From contig CAYJIX010000050.1 in the NCBI GenBank assembly GCA_964370375.1, forward strand, positions 1-17,336: 17,336 nt of DNA, read 5' to 3'. The DNA is from CAYJIX01 sp964370375. GTDB taxonomy: Bacteria > Desulfobacterota > Desulfovibrionia > Desulfovibrionales > Desulfovibrionaceae. Of this stretch, positions 6,251-15,065 are shown in pieces (position 1 is the stretch's first letter; each line of letters starts with the position of its first letter). Under the pieces are notes generated by a model. That model ran no database searches and was not told the DNA's origin. It worked only from the letters and a program-made list of their open reading frames with translations. Position numbers and translations under genes: made by a program.

Positions 6251-9200
6251 TCAGGCTTTTGTACCAGCTTGTAACGTTTTGAGCAAATTTTTTGCTTCAA
6301 GCAGCCTTTCCGGCATGGGCACGTCTGTTTTTGCGTGGATTTCTAGGGTTACAGGGGGTATGAATCGCGCCCTTTTGCTGTGCTGTTGTAAAAAGGCTAA
6401 AAGCGTTTGCGGCTCCACGGCCTTTTGTTGTTCGCTCCAGACAATGCGCAGGCGTTCAGAATGGATGTCTGCCCGCATGACTTGCAGCTGGCTTAGGGTT
6501 TCTTTCACGTCCAAAACGGCCATAAAGGTTTGCAATGCTTCAGGCAATTGCCCGTATCTGTCGCGCAGTTCAAGGGCTATTTCTTCACGAGCAGCAACGC
6601 TTAGCGCGCCGGACAAACGCTTATAATAGCGCAAACGCTCAAGGCTGTCGGTGATAAATTCTTCAGGAATATGCGCTGTTAAGCCAAGATTGATTTCCGG
6701 CTCTGTATAAAAGGGTTCATCGCCCCCTTTGATACGGCGCACGGCTTCTTCTAGCATTTCAAGGTACAAATCAAGGCCCACCCTGTTCATGTGCCCTGAT
6801 TGCACTTCGCCCAAAATATTGCCGGCACCGCGCAGGCGCAAATCCTCCATGGCCACTTGAAAGCCTGCACCCAAATAGTCCAAATCAAGGATGATGCGCA
6901 TGCGCTTTTTGGCGACGACTGACAGCTTATCAAGGTCTGACACCACAAAGGCGGCAAACGCCTGCCTGTCCGAGCGGCCCACACGTCCGCGCAACTGGTA
7001 AAGCTGACCTAGGCCAAACATCTGCGCCTGATCCACAATCAGGGTATTGGCCCGCGGAAAATCAAGGCCGGATTCCACAATGGCTGTGCATACCAAAATA
7101 TCAAGGTCGCCGTGCCAAAAGGCGTGCATGGTTTCTTCGAGGTTTTTTTCGGCAAGCTTGCCATGAGCCATGCCAATGCGCGCTGATGGCGCAAGCTCGC
7201 GCACGTATTCCACCACACGCTCAAGGCCTTGCACGCGGTTATGCACCCAAAAAACCTGACCGTCACGGGCAAGCTCGCGCTCGATAAGCTGTTTTAGAGG
7301 GCCTTTGTCGCGCTCCATCAGCATGGTGGACACGGGTTTTCGCTCTAAGGGGGCTGTTTCAATGACAGACAGTTCACGCACGCCGGATATGGACAGTTGC
7401 AAGGTGCGCGGAATGGGCGTTGCCGTTAAGGTTAAGGCGTCCACATTTTTTTTAAGCTGCTTGAGCTTTTCCTTATGGCGCACGCCAAAACGTTGTTCCT
7501 CATCCAAAATCATCAATCCTAAATTGGGCAAAACAACATCGCTTGACAGCAAGCGGTGCGTGCCGATAAGCACGTCGATTCTGCCCTCTGCTGCGGCTTT
7601 AAGGACTTCTTTTTGTTTAGCGGCAGACACAAACCTGCTGAGCATGCCCACATTGATGGCAAAGTTTGAAAGCCGCGCGCGAAAGGTTTGATAATGCTGC
7701 TCGGCAAGGATGGTCGTGGGGCATAAAAGCGCCACTTGCCTGCCTTCTGCGGCGGCGCGAAAGGCTGCCCTTAGGGCCACTTCGGTTTTGCCAAAGCCCA
7801 CATCACCGCACACAAGGCGGTCCATGGGCTCAGATTTTTCCATGTCAGCCAAAACATCTTGGATGGCTTGGGCTTGGTCTGCTGTTTCTTCAAACCCGAA
7901 CGTGGCTTCAAATTCGCGGTACATCTCCCCAAGGGGGCCGTACCTAAAACCTTTGGCAACTTTACGCCAAGCGTACATTTCCATAAGGTCTTCAGCCACT
8001 TTTTCAATGGCCTTACGGGTTTTGTCCTTGCCCGCTTGCCATGAGGCGCCGCCAAGGCGATCAAGAGGCGGTGTAAGATCGCTCCCGCCTTTAAAGCGCT
8101 GCACCAAGGACAATCTGTCCACAGGCACGTATAATTTGTCGTTGCCGGCATAATAGATGAGCAAAAAGTCGTTGGCCACATTGCCAAGCTCCATACGCAT
8201 GAGCCCGTCAAAACGGCCTATGCCGTAATCGCGGTGCACCAAAAGGTCGCCTTTGTGCAAATCATCGTAACGGTCAAGCCCTTTAAAAGCCCCTGTGGGC
8301 ACGCGCTGCGACGAGGCTGACGAGGGTTGCAACACATCCTCACCAAGGATCAGCACATCATCCCAAACAAGCTCACAACCACTGCGAAACGGTGCCACAA
8401 GGGCAAACAAGCCTTTGTCTTTTTTGTTATAGCGCAGGGCAGGGAACAGATTGTCCTGCTCTGCCAGCTGCAAAAATTTGTTCCTGCTGCGCTCTGTGGC
8501 AAACGATGCTATCACTTGCCTGCGTGAGCTTTGCCAGTTTTTAAGAGCAGTAACAAGGGTCTGCCAGGGGCGGTCTTGATCTGTGGGTAAAGGAAAAAGG
8601 CTGGTAAAGGAGGAAAAGCTGCGCTCTTGCACGTCAACGCCGTCTTGAATATGCGCGCCCATGATGAGGGGTTCGGCGTATAAAACCGTGCGGTTTTCAA
8701 GGGTTTTTTGCACGTCTGATACAGCACGAAGCCCCATGCGGCTTGGCAAAGATCGTCCCTCGTGGGCCCAGTTTTCAAAGGTTGTCTGCCAATGCTCTGT
8801 GGCTGATTGCAAGGTGTCGTGAAGGTCATGCTTGCCCGGCATGATAAAGACGGTGTCCTTTGGCAGCCATTCTTCCAAGACTGTTGCGGCATCGTATGAG
8901 AGCCCGGGCAAAAGCTTGAACATGTCCTCTTCAAGCAAGCGGAAAAGGCCCACATGCTCGTTGTCGGTGATCACCTTTTTTTGCAAAAGGCGTTGCCAGC
9001 GCTGCTCCATTTTTTGTCTGGCAGGCGCGTTTGTACGCACAGGGTGTACGGGCAAAAAGGTTGCTTTTTGTACCGTGCCCATGGAACGCTGGTTTGTGGC
9101 GGTAAAAAGGCGTATTTCTTCCACCGTATCGCCAAAAAAATCAAGGCGAAGCGGCATGGCATAGCCGGGTGGGAACACATCCACAATGTCGCCGCGTCTG

Positions 9201-9793
9201 GCAAGCTCTCCAGGATTTGCAACCATAGAAACGCGGTTATAGCCCCATTCCACAAGCTGGTCGGTCAAAAGATCAGGCGCAAGGTCTTCACCTTGGGCCA
9301 GTTCAAGGGCTTGATCGGTAAAAAAATCAAGGGGGATAAGGCGCGCAAGCAAGGTGTCTGCCGTCATAACAACAGCGCGAGCATGCCCATGGCTTAAGGC
9401 GTAAAGGGCGGCTATCCGCTCAGACCAGCCCTCACGATTTGCCATGCGGCCCGTAAATGGGGGAAGAAAGACCCAAGACGCGCTTTGTGCCGTGTGAAAA
9501 AGCCCCTCGGCCTGTACAGGTTTTGTTCCTGTGGGTGTTGCCTCTTGCCCACAGGAAAGGGCAGGGCTAAACAATGTCATGAAAGAGCGCATGAGCATAA
9601 GCTCGTCACGATCACGCACCACAAGGGCCACACCGCGCCCCTGATCCAAAAGGTCACAGCCAAGCCGTGCCAATGAGGCCAAGCCAGTTCGGGTAAGGGC
9701 CGTGTGTGAGGCACGGCCCTTTATTATTTGTTCTAGTAATTCTGCGTAGTTCACAATGGGGTATAGCAATGGCTGGCAAAGGTCACGCTGCAT
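6251..9793 (-). CDS. mfd: Transcription-repair coupling factor Mfd
   Basis: 1180 residues, close to the 1148 of E. coli Mfd. Order: UvrB-like damage-recruitment module (about 30-350, UvrA interaction); RNA polymerase-interacting CarD-like domain (about 510-570, KGDLLVHRDYGIGRFDGL); RecG-like translocase with Walker A GDVGFGKTE (663-671), DEEQ (764-767), TATPIPRTL (790-798) and motif VI QLRGRVGR (933-940); and the C-terminal TRCF domain (about 1030-1130) that autoinhibits UvrA binding. All ATPase motifs are intact. Known role: ATP-driven translocation on DNA behind stalled RNA polymerase, its release, and recruitment of UvrA to transcribed-strand lesions. The ATG at 9793 has a weak ribosome-binding site; an internal start is unlikely because homology begins near the N-terminus. 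It follows cheW by 95 nt and overlaps nothing. Confidence 0.97.
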   Translation of the reverse strand: MQRDLCQPLLYPIVNYAELLEQIIKGRASHTALTRTGLASLARLGCDLLDQGRGVALVVRDRDELMLMRSFMTLFSPALSCGQEATPTGTKPVQAEGLFHTAQSASWVFLPPFTGRMANREGWSERIAALYALSHGHARAVVMTADTLLARLIPLDFFTDQALELAQGEDLAPDLLTDQLVEWGYNRVSMVANPGELARRGDIVDVFPPGYAMPLRLDFFGDTVEEIRLFTATNQRSMGTVQKATFLPVHPVRTNAPARQKMEQRWQRLLQKKVITDNEHVGLFRLLEEDMFKLLPGLSYDAATVLEEWLPKDTVFIMPGKHDLHDTLQSATEHWQTTFENWAHEGRSLPSRMGLRAVSDVQKTLENRTVLYAEPLIMGAHIQDGVDVQERSFSSFTSLFPLPTDQDRPWQTLVTALKNWQSSRRQVIASFATERSRNKFLQLAEQDNLFPALRYNKKDKGLFALVAPFRSGCELVWDDVLILGEDVLQPSSASSQRVPTGAFKGLDRYDDLHKGDLLVHRDYGIGRFDGLMRMELGNVANDFLLIYYAGNDKLYVPVDRLSLVQRFKGGSDLTPPLDRLGGASWQAGKDKTRKAIEKVAEDLMEMYAWRKVAKGFRYGPLGEMYREFEATFGFEETADQAQAIQDVLADMEKSEPMDRLVCGDVGFGKTEVALRAAFRAAAEGRQVALLCPTTILAEQHYQTFRARLSNFAINVGMLSRFVSAAKQKEVLKAAAEGRIDVLIGTHRLLSSDVVLPNLGLMILDEEQRFGVRHKEKLKQLKKNVDALTLTATPIPRTLQLSISGVRELSVIETAPLERKPVSTMLMERDKGPLKQLIERELARDGQVFWVHNRVQGLERVVEYVRELAPSARIGMAHGKLAEKNLEETMHAFWHGDLDILVCTAIVESGLDFPRANTLIVDQAQMFGLGQLYQLRGRVGRSDRQAFAAFVVSDLDKLSVVAKKRMRIILDLDYLGAGFQVAMEDLRLRGAGNILGEVQSGHMNRVGLDLYLEMLEEAVRRIKGGDEPFYTEPEINLGLTAHIPEEFITDSLERLRYYKRLSGALSVAAREEIALELRDRYGQLPEALQTFMAVLDVKETLSQLQVMRADIHSERLRIVWSEQQKAVEPQTLLAFLQQHSKRARFIPPVTLEIHAKTDVPMPERLLEAKNLLKTLQAGTKA

Positions 9794-9888
9794 GCTTGCT
9801 TTTTAAAGCTTGCTGCAAAAGCACAGCAATACAGCAATGCCTAACAGCTTGCTAAAGCATGGCTTATGCTGCAATTGATGCGGCGGTA

Positions 9889-10359
9889 TTAAATATCAGC
9901 CAATTGTTCCAAATCTTCAGAGGATAACAGCTTGTCAAGGTCAAGCAAAATCAATAAACGATCCTGCAGCTTGCCAACACCGCTGATGTAATCAGAATCA
10001 AGCCCTGCCACAACCGATGGCGGCGGCTCAACCGTGCTTGCCTGAATCCGCAACACCTCAGACACCGAGTCCACCACAAAACCTACAATAAGGCCGGACA
10101 TTTCAATAACAATAATGCGTGTGGACACGTCGTGTTTTTTAGGCTTTAAGGAAAAGCGCAACCGCAAATCAAGAATAGGAATCACTTTACCGCGTAAATT
10201 GATGACCCCCACAACAAATTCCGGAGCACGGGGAACCTTGGCAATTTCAATAATACGGATGATTTCTTGTACCTTTAGGATGTCAACGCCAAACTCTTCG
10301 TCGCCGATTCTAAAGGTAACAAGTTGTAACAGTTCGTCGTCTCTTTTAGCCATTTCCAT
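9889..10359 (-). CDS. cheW: Chemotaxis coupling protein CheW
   Basis: A 156-residue single-domain CheW. It has the two-barrel SH3-like fold signature: LQLVTFRIGDEEFGVDI (11-27), the receptor/CheA contact motif GVINLRGKVIPILDLR (51-66), and the C-terminal ISGVGKLQDRLLILLDLDKL (125-144). CheW bridges chemoreceptor tips and the kinase CheA at the membrane-bound array. The frame is open from an ATG at 10377, but AAGGAGG (10365-10371) lies inside that extension and is 5 nt before the ATG at 10357-10359, so I use the shorter form. It has its own promoter at 10396-10424 and lies between an unknown lipoprotein gene and mfd. No cheA, cheY, cheR or cheB is in the window, so it serves a system encoded elsewhere, possibly with the two receptors nearby. 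Confidence 0.95.
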   Translation of the reverse strand: MEMAKRDDELLQLVTFRIGDEEFGVDILKVQEIIRIIEIAKVPRAPEFVVGVINLRGKVIPILDLRLRFSLKPKKHDVSTRIIVIEMSGLIVGFVVDSVSEVLRIQASTVEPPPSVVAGLDSDYISGVGKLQDRLLILLDLDKLLSSEDLEQLADI

Positions 10360-10364
10360 ACATG

Positions 10365-10371
10365 CCTCCTT
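10365..10371 (-). promoter_or_regulatory. Shine-Dalgarno that fixes the cheW start
   Basis: CCTCCTT on the plus strand is AAGGAGG on the coding strand, 5 nt before the ATG at 10357-10359. This rules against the upstream ATG at 10375-10377, which would place the ribosome-binding site inside the coding region. Confidence 0.85.
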
Positions 10372-10395
10372 CAGCATTACGAAAGATACCGTTAA

Positions 10396-10424
10396 AGTAT
10401 AGCGATTCTTACTGAATAATGCAA
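10396..10424 (-). promoter_or_regulatory. cheW promoter
   Basis: On the minus strand, TTGCAT (10419-10424) and TATACT (10396-10401) are 17 nt apart. The -10 matches consensus in five of six places, the -35 in three. Transcription would start near 10389, leaving a leader of about 30 nt before the revised cheW start. Confidence 0.6.
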
Positions 10425-10508
10425 GCTGTCATTCTAATTGTTATTCTAGCGTTTTGCACACTGAAAAAGACTGTAAACAGGCAGTTAAAGCATGCGTATC
10501 ATGGTTGG

Positions 10509-11948
10509 CTAACCACCAATCAGGGCATTGGCTGCATCAACAAAATCCTTGGCAACGCCGGTTGCTTGGGGATCGTAATGTTTTTTGGCAGATTGCACCA
10601 TGTTGGAGAAAAGATACCATTTTAAATCTTTCACACTGGTCATGGGCATGTCAACATCGCCAAACAGCTCTTTTGTTGCTTTATCAATGGCGCGCACGGC
10701 AATATCAGCCCCAAGCAAGGTCAAACCAAAGCCTTCTTTTAGATTGGCTTTAAGGTGCGGCGTAAATTCTTCAATAAATTTAGCAATTTCATTGACATCT
10801 TCAGCGTACATTTGCTCTGCTAGGGGCCTGTTTGCAAGGGATGTAAAGCGCACCGATGAAGGCGGGCTTAGGCTGACCCGTTGGGCTTTTCGCTGCGGAT
10901 GCGCCACAAAATTGGTGGGGTTTATGGTATAGGGCTCGCCGGATGCGTTGACAATGCGTATGTCCAGCGACAAGGTGCCGTTGCCCACAGCATGGGTGTA
11001 CACATCATCATCAATCTGCCCAAACTCAAAGCCGTCATCCTTTAACGCTTCGTCAATGGGCATGTTGGTCAGGGCGGCAAGGTGGTCTTCTACCTGATTG
11101 TCAGATCCGTCAAAAATCATGTCGCCAAAATTATAGTTCGTGCCGGCAATGGTAACACTGCCAAGGGTGTTTTTCAAAAAATTGCGCACGCTGTTTTGCA
11201 GCTTTGCCTTGGACGCGGCAGAGCGTCTGGTATCTTTAAACACCTCGGCGCCGTTGGCCATGCACTCGTTAAACACTTGTAATTGTTCGGCGCTTAAGGA
11301 ATCAGCGTAGGATTTGTCCGCAGAATTGACCGTGCGCAAGGCCCAAACCAGCTTTTGCTGATGCTGTTGAATGTAGGGATCGTTCCCTGATTTATCCATA
11401 ATGCACTGATAAATAGGCATAAGTTCAGGTTCGATATACAAATCCACAGAGGTTAATTGAAAAGCGTCGCCACCTCTAGGAGCTGGCAGGCTGGGATCCA
11501 TGCAATTGCCCTTTGTGCTCCATTCCACCATGGAATAGGGTGGAATAACAATGTTTCCGTCAACAGGTTGTGTTGGCGCGTCTGCGTTTAAGGCGTTCTT
11601 GGTTGCCAAAGCGCGGCGTATAAGCTTGATGGGCTCCACAAGAACCGCACCCAAATCCTGCGAAAGCTGCTCCGGCGTTGCCATGGAAAAGTTGGGATAC
11701 TTTGCCTTAAAGGCTTGCAGATTGGCAAACACTTGCCTGTATTGACTGCTGCGTTCAGCACTTGACGGGTAGGCAGATGTAAGGCCACGGCCTGCATCAA
11801 TGTTGGCAAACATGGTCTCAATGGCAGAGGCGTTGCGCTGAAAGGTGGGGGCAGGCACAGGCGGCGTTGTGCTTTGCACACATCCAAGTAAAAAAACACA
11901 AAGCATCAATACCAAAACTAGCTGAAAAGATGATAAAAAACGACGCAT
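10509..11948 (-). CDS. Unrecognised 479-aa lipoprotein
   Basis: The N-terminus MRRFLSSFQL plus a hydrophobic core ends in a lipobox LLGC, so C23 is the likely lipidated residue. The following Val and a Pro/Thr-rich linker (24-36) fit an outer-membrane or surface lipoprotein. The rest is soluble and periplasmic or external. Three further cysteines occur (C149, C182, C229). Around C149 is KGNCMDPSLPAPRGGDAFQL, and at 198-202 QKLVW; a Cys followed later by Gln-x-x-hydrophobic-Trp faintly recalls internal-thioester domains, but the match is partial. The C-terminal third has alternating helices and ends IGG. GGGGA close to the ATG supports the start. It sits between a chemoreceptor gene and cheW on the same strand, with its own candidate promoter and operator. 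I do not recognise the family and propose no function. Confidence 0.88.
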   Translation of the reverse strand: MRRFLSSFQLVLVLMLCVFLLGCVQSTTPPVPAPTFQRNASAIETMFANIDAGRGLTSAYPSSAERSSQYRQVFANLQAFKAKYPNFSMATPEQLSQDLGAVLVEPIKLIRRALATKNALNADAPTQPVDGNIVIPPYSMVEWSTKGNCMDPSLPAPRGGDAFQLTSVDLYIEPELMPIYQCIMDKSGNDPYIQQHQQKLVWALRTVNSADKSYADSLSAEQLQVFNECMANGAEVFKDTRRSAASKAKLQNSVRNFLKNTLGSVTIAGTNYNFGDMIFDGSDNQVEDHLAALTNMPIDEALKDDGFEFGQIDDDVYTHAVGNGTLSLDIRIVNASGEPYTINPTNFVAHPQRKAQRVSLSPPSSVRFTSLANRPLAEQMYAEDVNEIAKFIEEFTPHLKANLKEGFGLTLLGADIAVRAIDKATKELFGDVDMPMTSVKDLKWYLFSNMVQSAKKHYDPQATGVAKDFVDAANALIGG

Positions 11949-11982
11949 AAGCTTCCCCTTTTTACTGCTATCAGGACGAGTA

Positions 11983-11996
11983 GGTAAACGTTTGCC
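11983..11996. promoter_or_regulatory. LacI/GalR-type palindrome before the lipoprotein gene
   Basis: GGTAAACGTTTGCC is a near-perfect 14-bp palindrome centred on CG, with only one symmetric mismatch pair. This is the general form of operators for LacI-family repressors. It lies 35 nt upstream of the lipoprotein start and about +11 to +24 relative to the candidate promoter at 12014-12040, a position suitable for blocking transcription. No such regulator is encoded in the window. Confidence 0.35.
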
Positions 11997-12013
11997 AAAA
12001 TCTTGGATGTGAT

Positions 12014-12040
12014 TTTATAGGAAAGAGGGGATAGAGTAAA
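12014..12040 (-). promoter_or_regulatory. Candidate promoter of the lipoprotein gene
   Basis: On the minus strand, TATAAA (12014-12019) is a good -10 and TTTACT (12035-12040) a partial -35 at a short 15-nt spacing. The predicted start near 12007 gives a leader of about 60 nt. The short spacing keeps confidence low. Confidence 0.35.
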
Positions 12041-12132
12041 CAGCAATGTTGCGCGGTGCAATGTTGTATGAAGGCTGTAGGTGACATGGCTTTAGCACCC
12101 CTTTCCCCCTACATCCCCCATCCCACGACAGC

Positions 12133-12174
12133 ACAAAGCCGTGCAAAAACGTGTATGTTTTTGCACGGCTTTGT
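12133..12174 (-). terminator. Strong hairpin terminator of the chemoreceptor gene
   Basis: ACAAAGCCGTGCAAAAAC (12133-12150) and its exact reverse complement (12157-12174) form an 18-bp stem with a 6-nt loop, about 100 nt past the chemoreceptor stop. On the minus strand the stem itself ends in TTTGT. On the plus strand it is followed by a longer T-rich run (to about 12186). It may therefore work in both directions, though only minus-strand genes flank it. Confidence 0.75.
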
Positions 12175-12274
12175 TTGTTCTTTTTCGTCTGTCAGCCTGT
12201 TAGGCTGTTGTGTTCAATGAGGCTTTGCGTGTCTTGTTGCTCTTTTATGCGGCAACGCTTTTAGTATGCGTACG

Positions 12275-14650
12275 TTATCGTTTTTGCATGGTGTTGATAA
12301 GGTCGCGCAAGGCTTCGCTTTGTACACTGAGTTCGCCAATGGCGTTCAAGGCTACTTGTATGTTTTCTGCGCTTTGGGCTGCCAACTGGTTCACCTCGGT
12401 AAGCTGTTCGTTGACGGTGTGGCTGTGTTCTGCCTGTTGTACGCTTGAAGAAGCAATATCTTGAGCTTTTACGGTGGTTTGTTCCACCATGTTCAAGATG
12501 CTTTTGAACACAGAGCCTGTTTCATTGACCAATTGGCTGGTTTTTTGAACTTCCACAGCGGATTGATTGACCTGGTCAACGCTCACATTCACGCTGTTTT
12601 GGATAGCGGTGATGGCGGCTTGCACTTGGGTTGTGGAAGCCATGGTTTTTTCTGCCAGTTTGCGCACTTCGTCGGCAACAACGGCAAAGCCGCGTCCCGA
12701 TTCGCCTGCTCTGGCAGCTTCAATGGCAGCGTTTAAGGCCAAAAGATTGGTTTGGTCGGCAATATCACCAATAGTAATGATAACTTCATTGATGGCGTTG
12801 GCATTGACGTTGAGCTGTTCCATGCCTTGCTTGACCTTTTGCGATTGTGTTTCCACCACTTGGATGCTTTTGACGGCCTTTTCAACAACAAGAGATCCTG
12901 TTTCTGCGGCATCTTTTGTTTGTTCAGACGCGTTTGAGGCTTCCTGTGCCATAGAGGCCATGGCGTTGACCTCGTTGTTCATGTTGTCCATGATGTTGCT
13001 GGCAGAGGACGCGCTGTGCGCTTGCGTTGTGGCGATTTCTTCAGACTGTTGTAATTGCGCGCTAAGTTCCTGCGACAACGAGGCCACATGAGAAGAAATC
13101 TGGTTTGCCTGTTCTGCCACGTGCATGATGGTTTGCTGGGTGGCTTTAAAGGCTGTCACGTCTGTGATCAGCTGTAAAATGGCGTTAACCTTTTGGGTTT
13201 TTTTATCAAGAATCGGTATGGCATTGTACACAATATCAAGCGATTGTGCTTTGGGATGGGCCGTGGTTTCGCCACGTTGCGGCAGCTTTGAGGCAAGGGC
13301 TTTTTGCAGGCCGTCGCCTTGTCCGTCGTCTTCGCGGTTAAAGAGCTCGCGGCAGGTTTTGCCATAGTAGGCAGAACCGGCAAGTTCAACACCCACTTGG
13401 TTCACGTATTTGGCATGTAAGCTGCTGTCAAGCACCACAACAGGTGAAGGGATGTTGTCTAACACTTCGACATAGCTAGCAATAATGGCATTGGTTCCGT
13501 TGACTAAGCTTGCAAATTCGCCTTCAAAGTTTTTGGTATCTGATTTTGCCATGAGGTCGCCGTGTTTGATGGCGTCTTCAAGGCGGCTGTATTCGGCAAT
13601 GATGTTGCGCAGAACAAGGGCGATATTTTGTAATGAATCTGCCAGCATGCCCATTTCATCACGGGATGTTTTTTGGATGTTTGCGTCAAGTTTGCCTCTG
13701 GCAATATCGCGGGCAAAGTTTACCGAAACCATCAAGGATTTGCGCATGTTCCATACACAAAAACCGGTCACAAGCATGATGATAAGCGTCACCAGAGCGG
13801 CAATGCCAAAAATCCTTTGCCCAAGGGCAAGGCTTGAGGCGTTGGCTTCTTGCACATCAAGGGCGGCAATGACTATCCAGCCTGTTTCTTTTTGTTCGTC
13901 AAAATAGGCAAATTTGGCTTCGCCGTTCAGGTCAAAATCAAGGTTGCCGGATTTGGCTTGCATGATTTTGCTACCCCAAGGGGTATTTTTAAGGTTCATT
14001 TTTAGTACGTTTTGGGAATTACTGCTCAAAAATACAGAGCCGTTCCTGTCTGCCACCAAAAACGAGCCTTTATCGCCAAGGGGGATCCGTTGGCTAAAGG
14101 TATCGTCAAGGTAGGTTACGTTAAAGACAACGCCGATGATTTCTTTTGTGCCTGTTTTAAAAACCGGCGACGACACAGCATAGACCACGCGGCCGTTAAA
14201 CATAAAAGGCGCACCGGCAGTCACATGCCCTTGCATGGCGTTGGTGAACATAAAATCTTTTGAAAAGTCTGTACCTACGAGGTTTGTTTCGGTATGGCGC
14301 AAGGTTTTACCATTGGTATCAATAATACCAAGCATGGCATAGCTGTAGGTTTTGCGCATATTGACAATACGATCAATGGCACCTTGGGTGTTGGCCGCAA
14401 CCTCTTCAGGTGTGCCGATAAGGTAGGGCTGCAAAAGGCCTGTTTGGGACAGCGAAATGGCGTTGAGCACATTAAATTCGTGGATCCCGTTCAGTTCAGA
14501 AATGGTGTTGTTTACAGCCATAACGTTGATGTCTTGCTGTGCTGTATTCATGTTTTCAGAGCTAAGCGTATAAGTGGTGTAGCCAATAAACAGCATGCCC
14601 AGCAATATGATGCTGCACATGGGCAACAGGATTTTTGTTGCGACTTTCAT
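12275..14650 (-). CDS. Methyl-accepting chemotaxis protein with Cache and PAS
   Basis: A 791-residue transmembrane chemoreceptor. Order: transmembrane helix 1 (about 7-28), a periplasmic double-Cache sensor (about 30-275, with SYAMLGIIDTNGKTLRHTE and DKGSFLVADRNGSVFLS), transmembrane helix 2 (about 279-301), HAMP (about 302-352) with a second HAMP-like linker (about 353-395), a cytoplasmic PAS domain (about 396-503), and the MCP signalling coiled coil (about 520-785). Its tip is IADQTNLLALNAAIEAARAG, followed by GFAVVADEVRKLAEKT. The PAS between HAMP and signalling region suggests an added cytoplasmic input such as redox or energy state; its cofactor cannot be told. There is no C-terminal CheR/CheB-binding pentapeptide. 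It is divergent from the other receptor at 15219 and is transcribed from the promoter at 14709-14736. GAGG before the ATG supports the start. Confidence 0.96.
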   Translation of the reverse strand: MKVATKILLPMCSIILLGMLFIGYTTYTLSSENMNTAQQDINVMAVNNTISELNGIHEFNVLNAISLSQTGLLQPYLIGTPEEVAANTQGAIDRIVNMRKTYSYAMLGIIDTNGKTLRHTETNLVGTDFSKDFMFTNAMQGHVTAGAPFMFNGRVVYAVSSPVFKTGTKEIIGVVFNVTYLDDTFSQRIPLGDKGSFLVADRNGSVFLSSNSQNVLKMNLKNTPWGSKIMQAKSGNLDFDLNGEAKFAYFDEQKETGWIVIAALDVQEANASSLALGQRIFGIAALVTLIIMLVTGFCVWNMRKSLMVSVNFARDIARGKLDANIQKTSRDEMGMLADSLQNIALVLRNIIAEYSRLEDAIKHGDLMAKSDTKNFEGEFASLVNGTNAIIASYVEVLDNIPSPVVVLDSSLHAKYVNQVGVELAGSAYYGKTCRELFNREDDGQGDGLQKALASKLPQRGETTAHPKAQSLDIVYNAIPILDKKTQKVNAILQLITDVTAFKATQQTIMHVAEQANQISSHVASLSQELSAQLQQSEEIATTQAHSASSASNIMDNMNNEVNAMASMAQEASNASEQTKDAAETGSLVVEKAVKSIQVVETQSQKVKQGMEQLNVNANAINEVIITIGDIADQTNLLALNAAIEAARAGESGRGFAVVADEVRKLAEKTMASTTQVQAAITAIQNSVNVSVDQVNQSAVEVQKTSQLVNETGSVFKSILNMVEQTTVKAQDIASSSVQQAEHSHTVNEQLTEVNQLAAQSAENIQVALNAIGELSVQSEALRDLINTMQKR

Positions 14651-14708
14651 GGGAACCTCACTGGAGTTTGTAAAGTTAAAGAGACGTCTGTGAGTTTACG
14701 TTAAAGTA

Positions 14709-14736
14709 ATACTACCAAAAAAACTATAAATGTCAA
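14709..14736 (-). promoter_or_regulatory. Promoter of the Cache-PAS chemoreceptor gene
   Basis: On the minus strand a perfect -35 TTGACA (14731-14736) is followed after 16 nt by -10 TAGTAT (14709-14714). The predicted start is near 14702, giving a leader of about 50 nt. No sigma-28 flagellar consensus was seen, so the gene looks sigma-70 driven. The leader contains a palindrome AGACGTCT (14682-14689) between two copies of GTTAAAG (14675-14681 and 14700-14706), a possible regulator site. Confidence 0.72.
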
Positions 14737-14846
14737 CAAAAAGAAGGTATATAAAACGAACCAATGGAACGCCGCAACACAATGTTTTTCTTCTTATGTA
14801 TCTTTATGCAGTGAGCCATAACTTGTTTTCGGCACGCTGCGCCTTG

Positions 14847-14875
14847 TTGTAAGAATCCTGTACCATTTTTATAGA
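14847..14875 (+). promoter_or_regulatory. Weak promoter candidate
   Basis: TTGTAA (14847-14852) and TATAGA (14870-14875) are 17 nt apart, each matching consensus in four of six positions. If active, transcription would begin near 14883 and meet the hairpin at 15006-15042. Confidence 0.25.
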
Positions 14876-15005
14876 TGCTTTGTTGTAGGTTTTGTAGTGC
14901 ATTTGTACGGGTAGAACATGATCTTTGAGCAGATAGAGTACAAAGCCATATTTGTTTGCGTAATGTTTGCTTTTTCGATTGCAAGCAATGTTGTTCTGCC
15001 ACTTT

Positions 15006-15042
15006 GCAACACCTTGTCGTACCGGCTATGGCAAGGTGTTGC
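15006..15042 (+). repeat. 11-bp hairpin, possibly a terminator
   Basis: GCAACACCTTG (15006-15016) pairs perfectly with CAAGGTGTTGC (15032-15042) around 15 nt. It is followed by CCGTTTTAG, so a short T tract starts four bases after the stem, which is weak for intrinsic termination. An overlapping small stem GCCC/GGGC (15041-15054) could compete. It lies just upstream of the promoter candidate for the second chemoreceptor. Confidence 0.5.
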
Positions 15043-15065
15043 CCGTTTTAGGGCGTGCTTTTATG

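Noticed and set aside
10440..10508. Terminator after the lipoprotein gene
   Set aside because: Only a 4-bp stem (ACTG/CAGT) precedes a short T run on the minus strand, too weak to call.
790..14706. CTTTAACG shared by the upstream regions of cheW (10390-10397), the Cache-PAS receptor (14699-14706) and the Cys-rich gene (790-797)
   Set aside because: The same 8-mer also occurs inside coding sequence (for example 14119-14126 and near 11040), so it is not promoter-specific.
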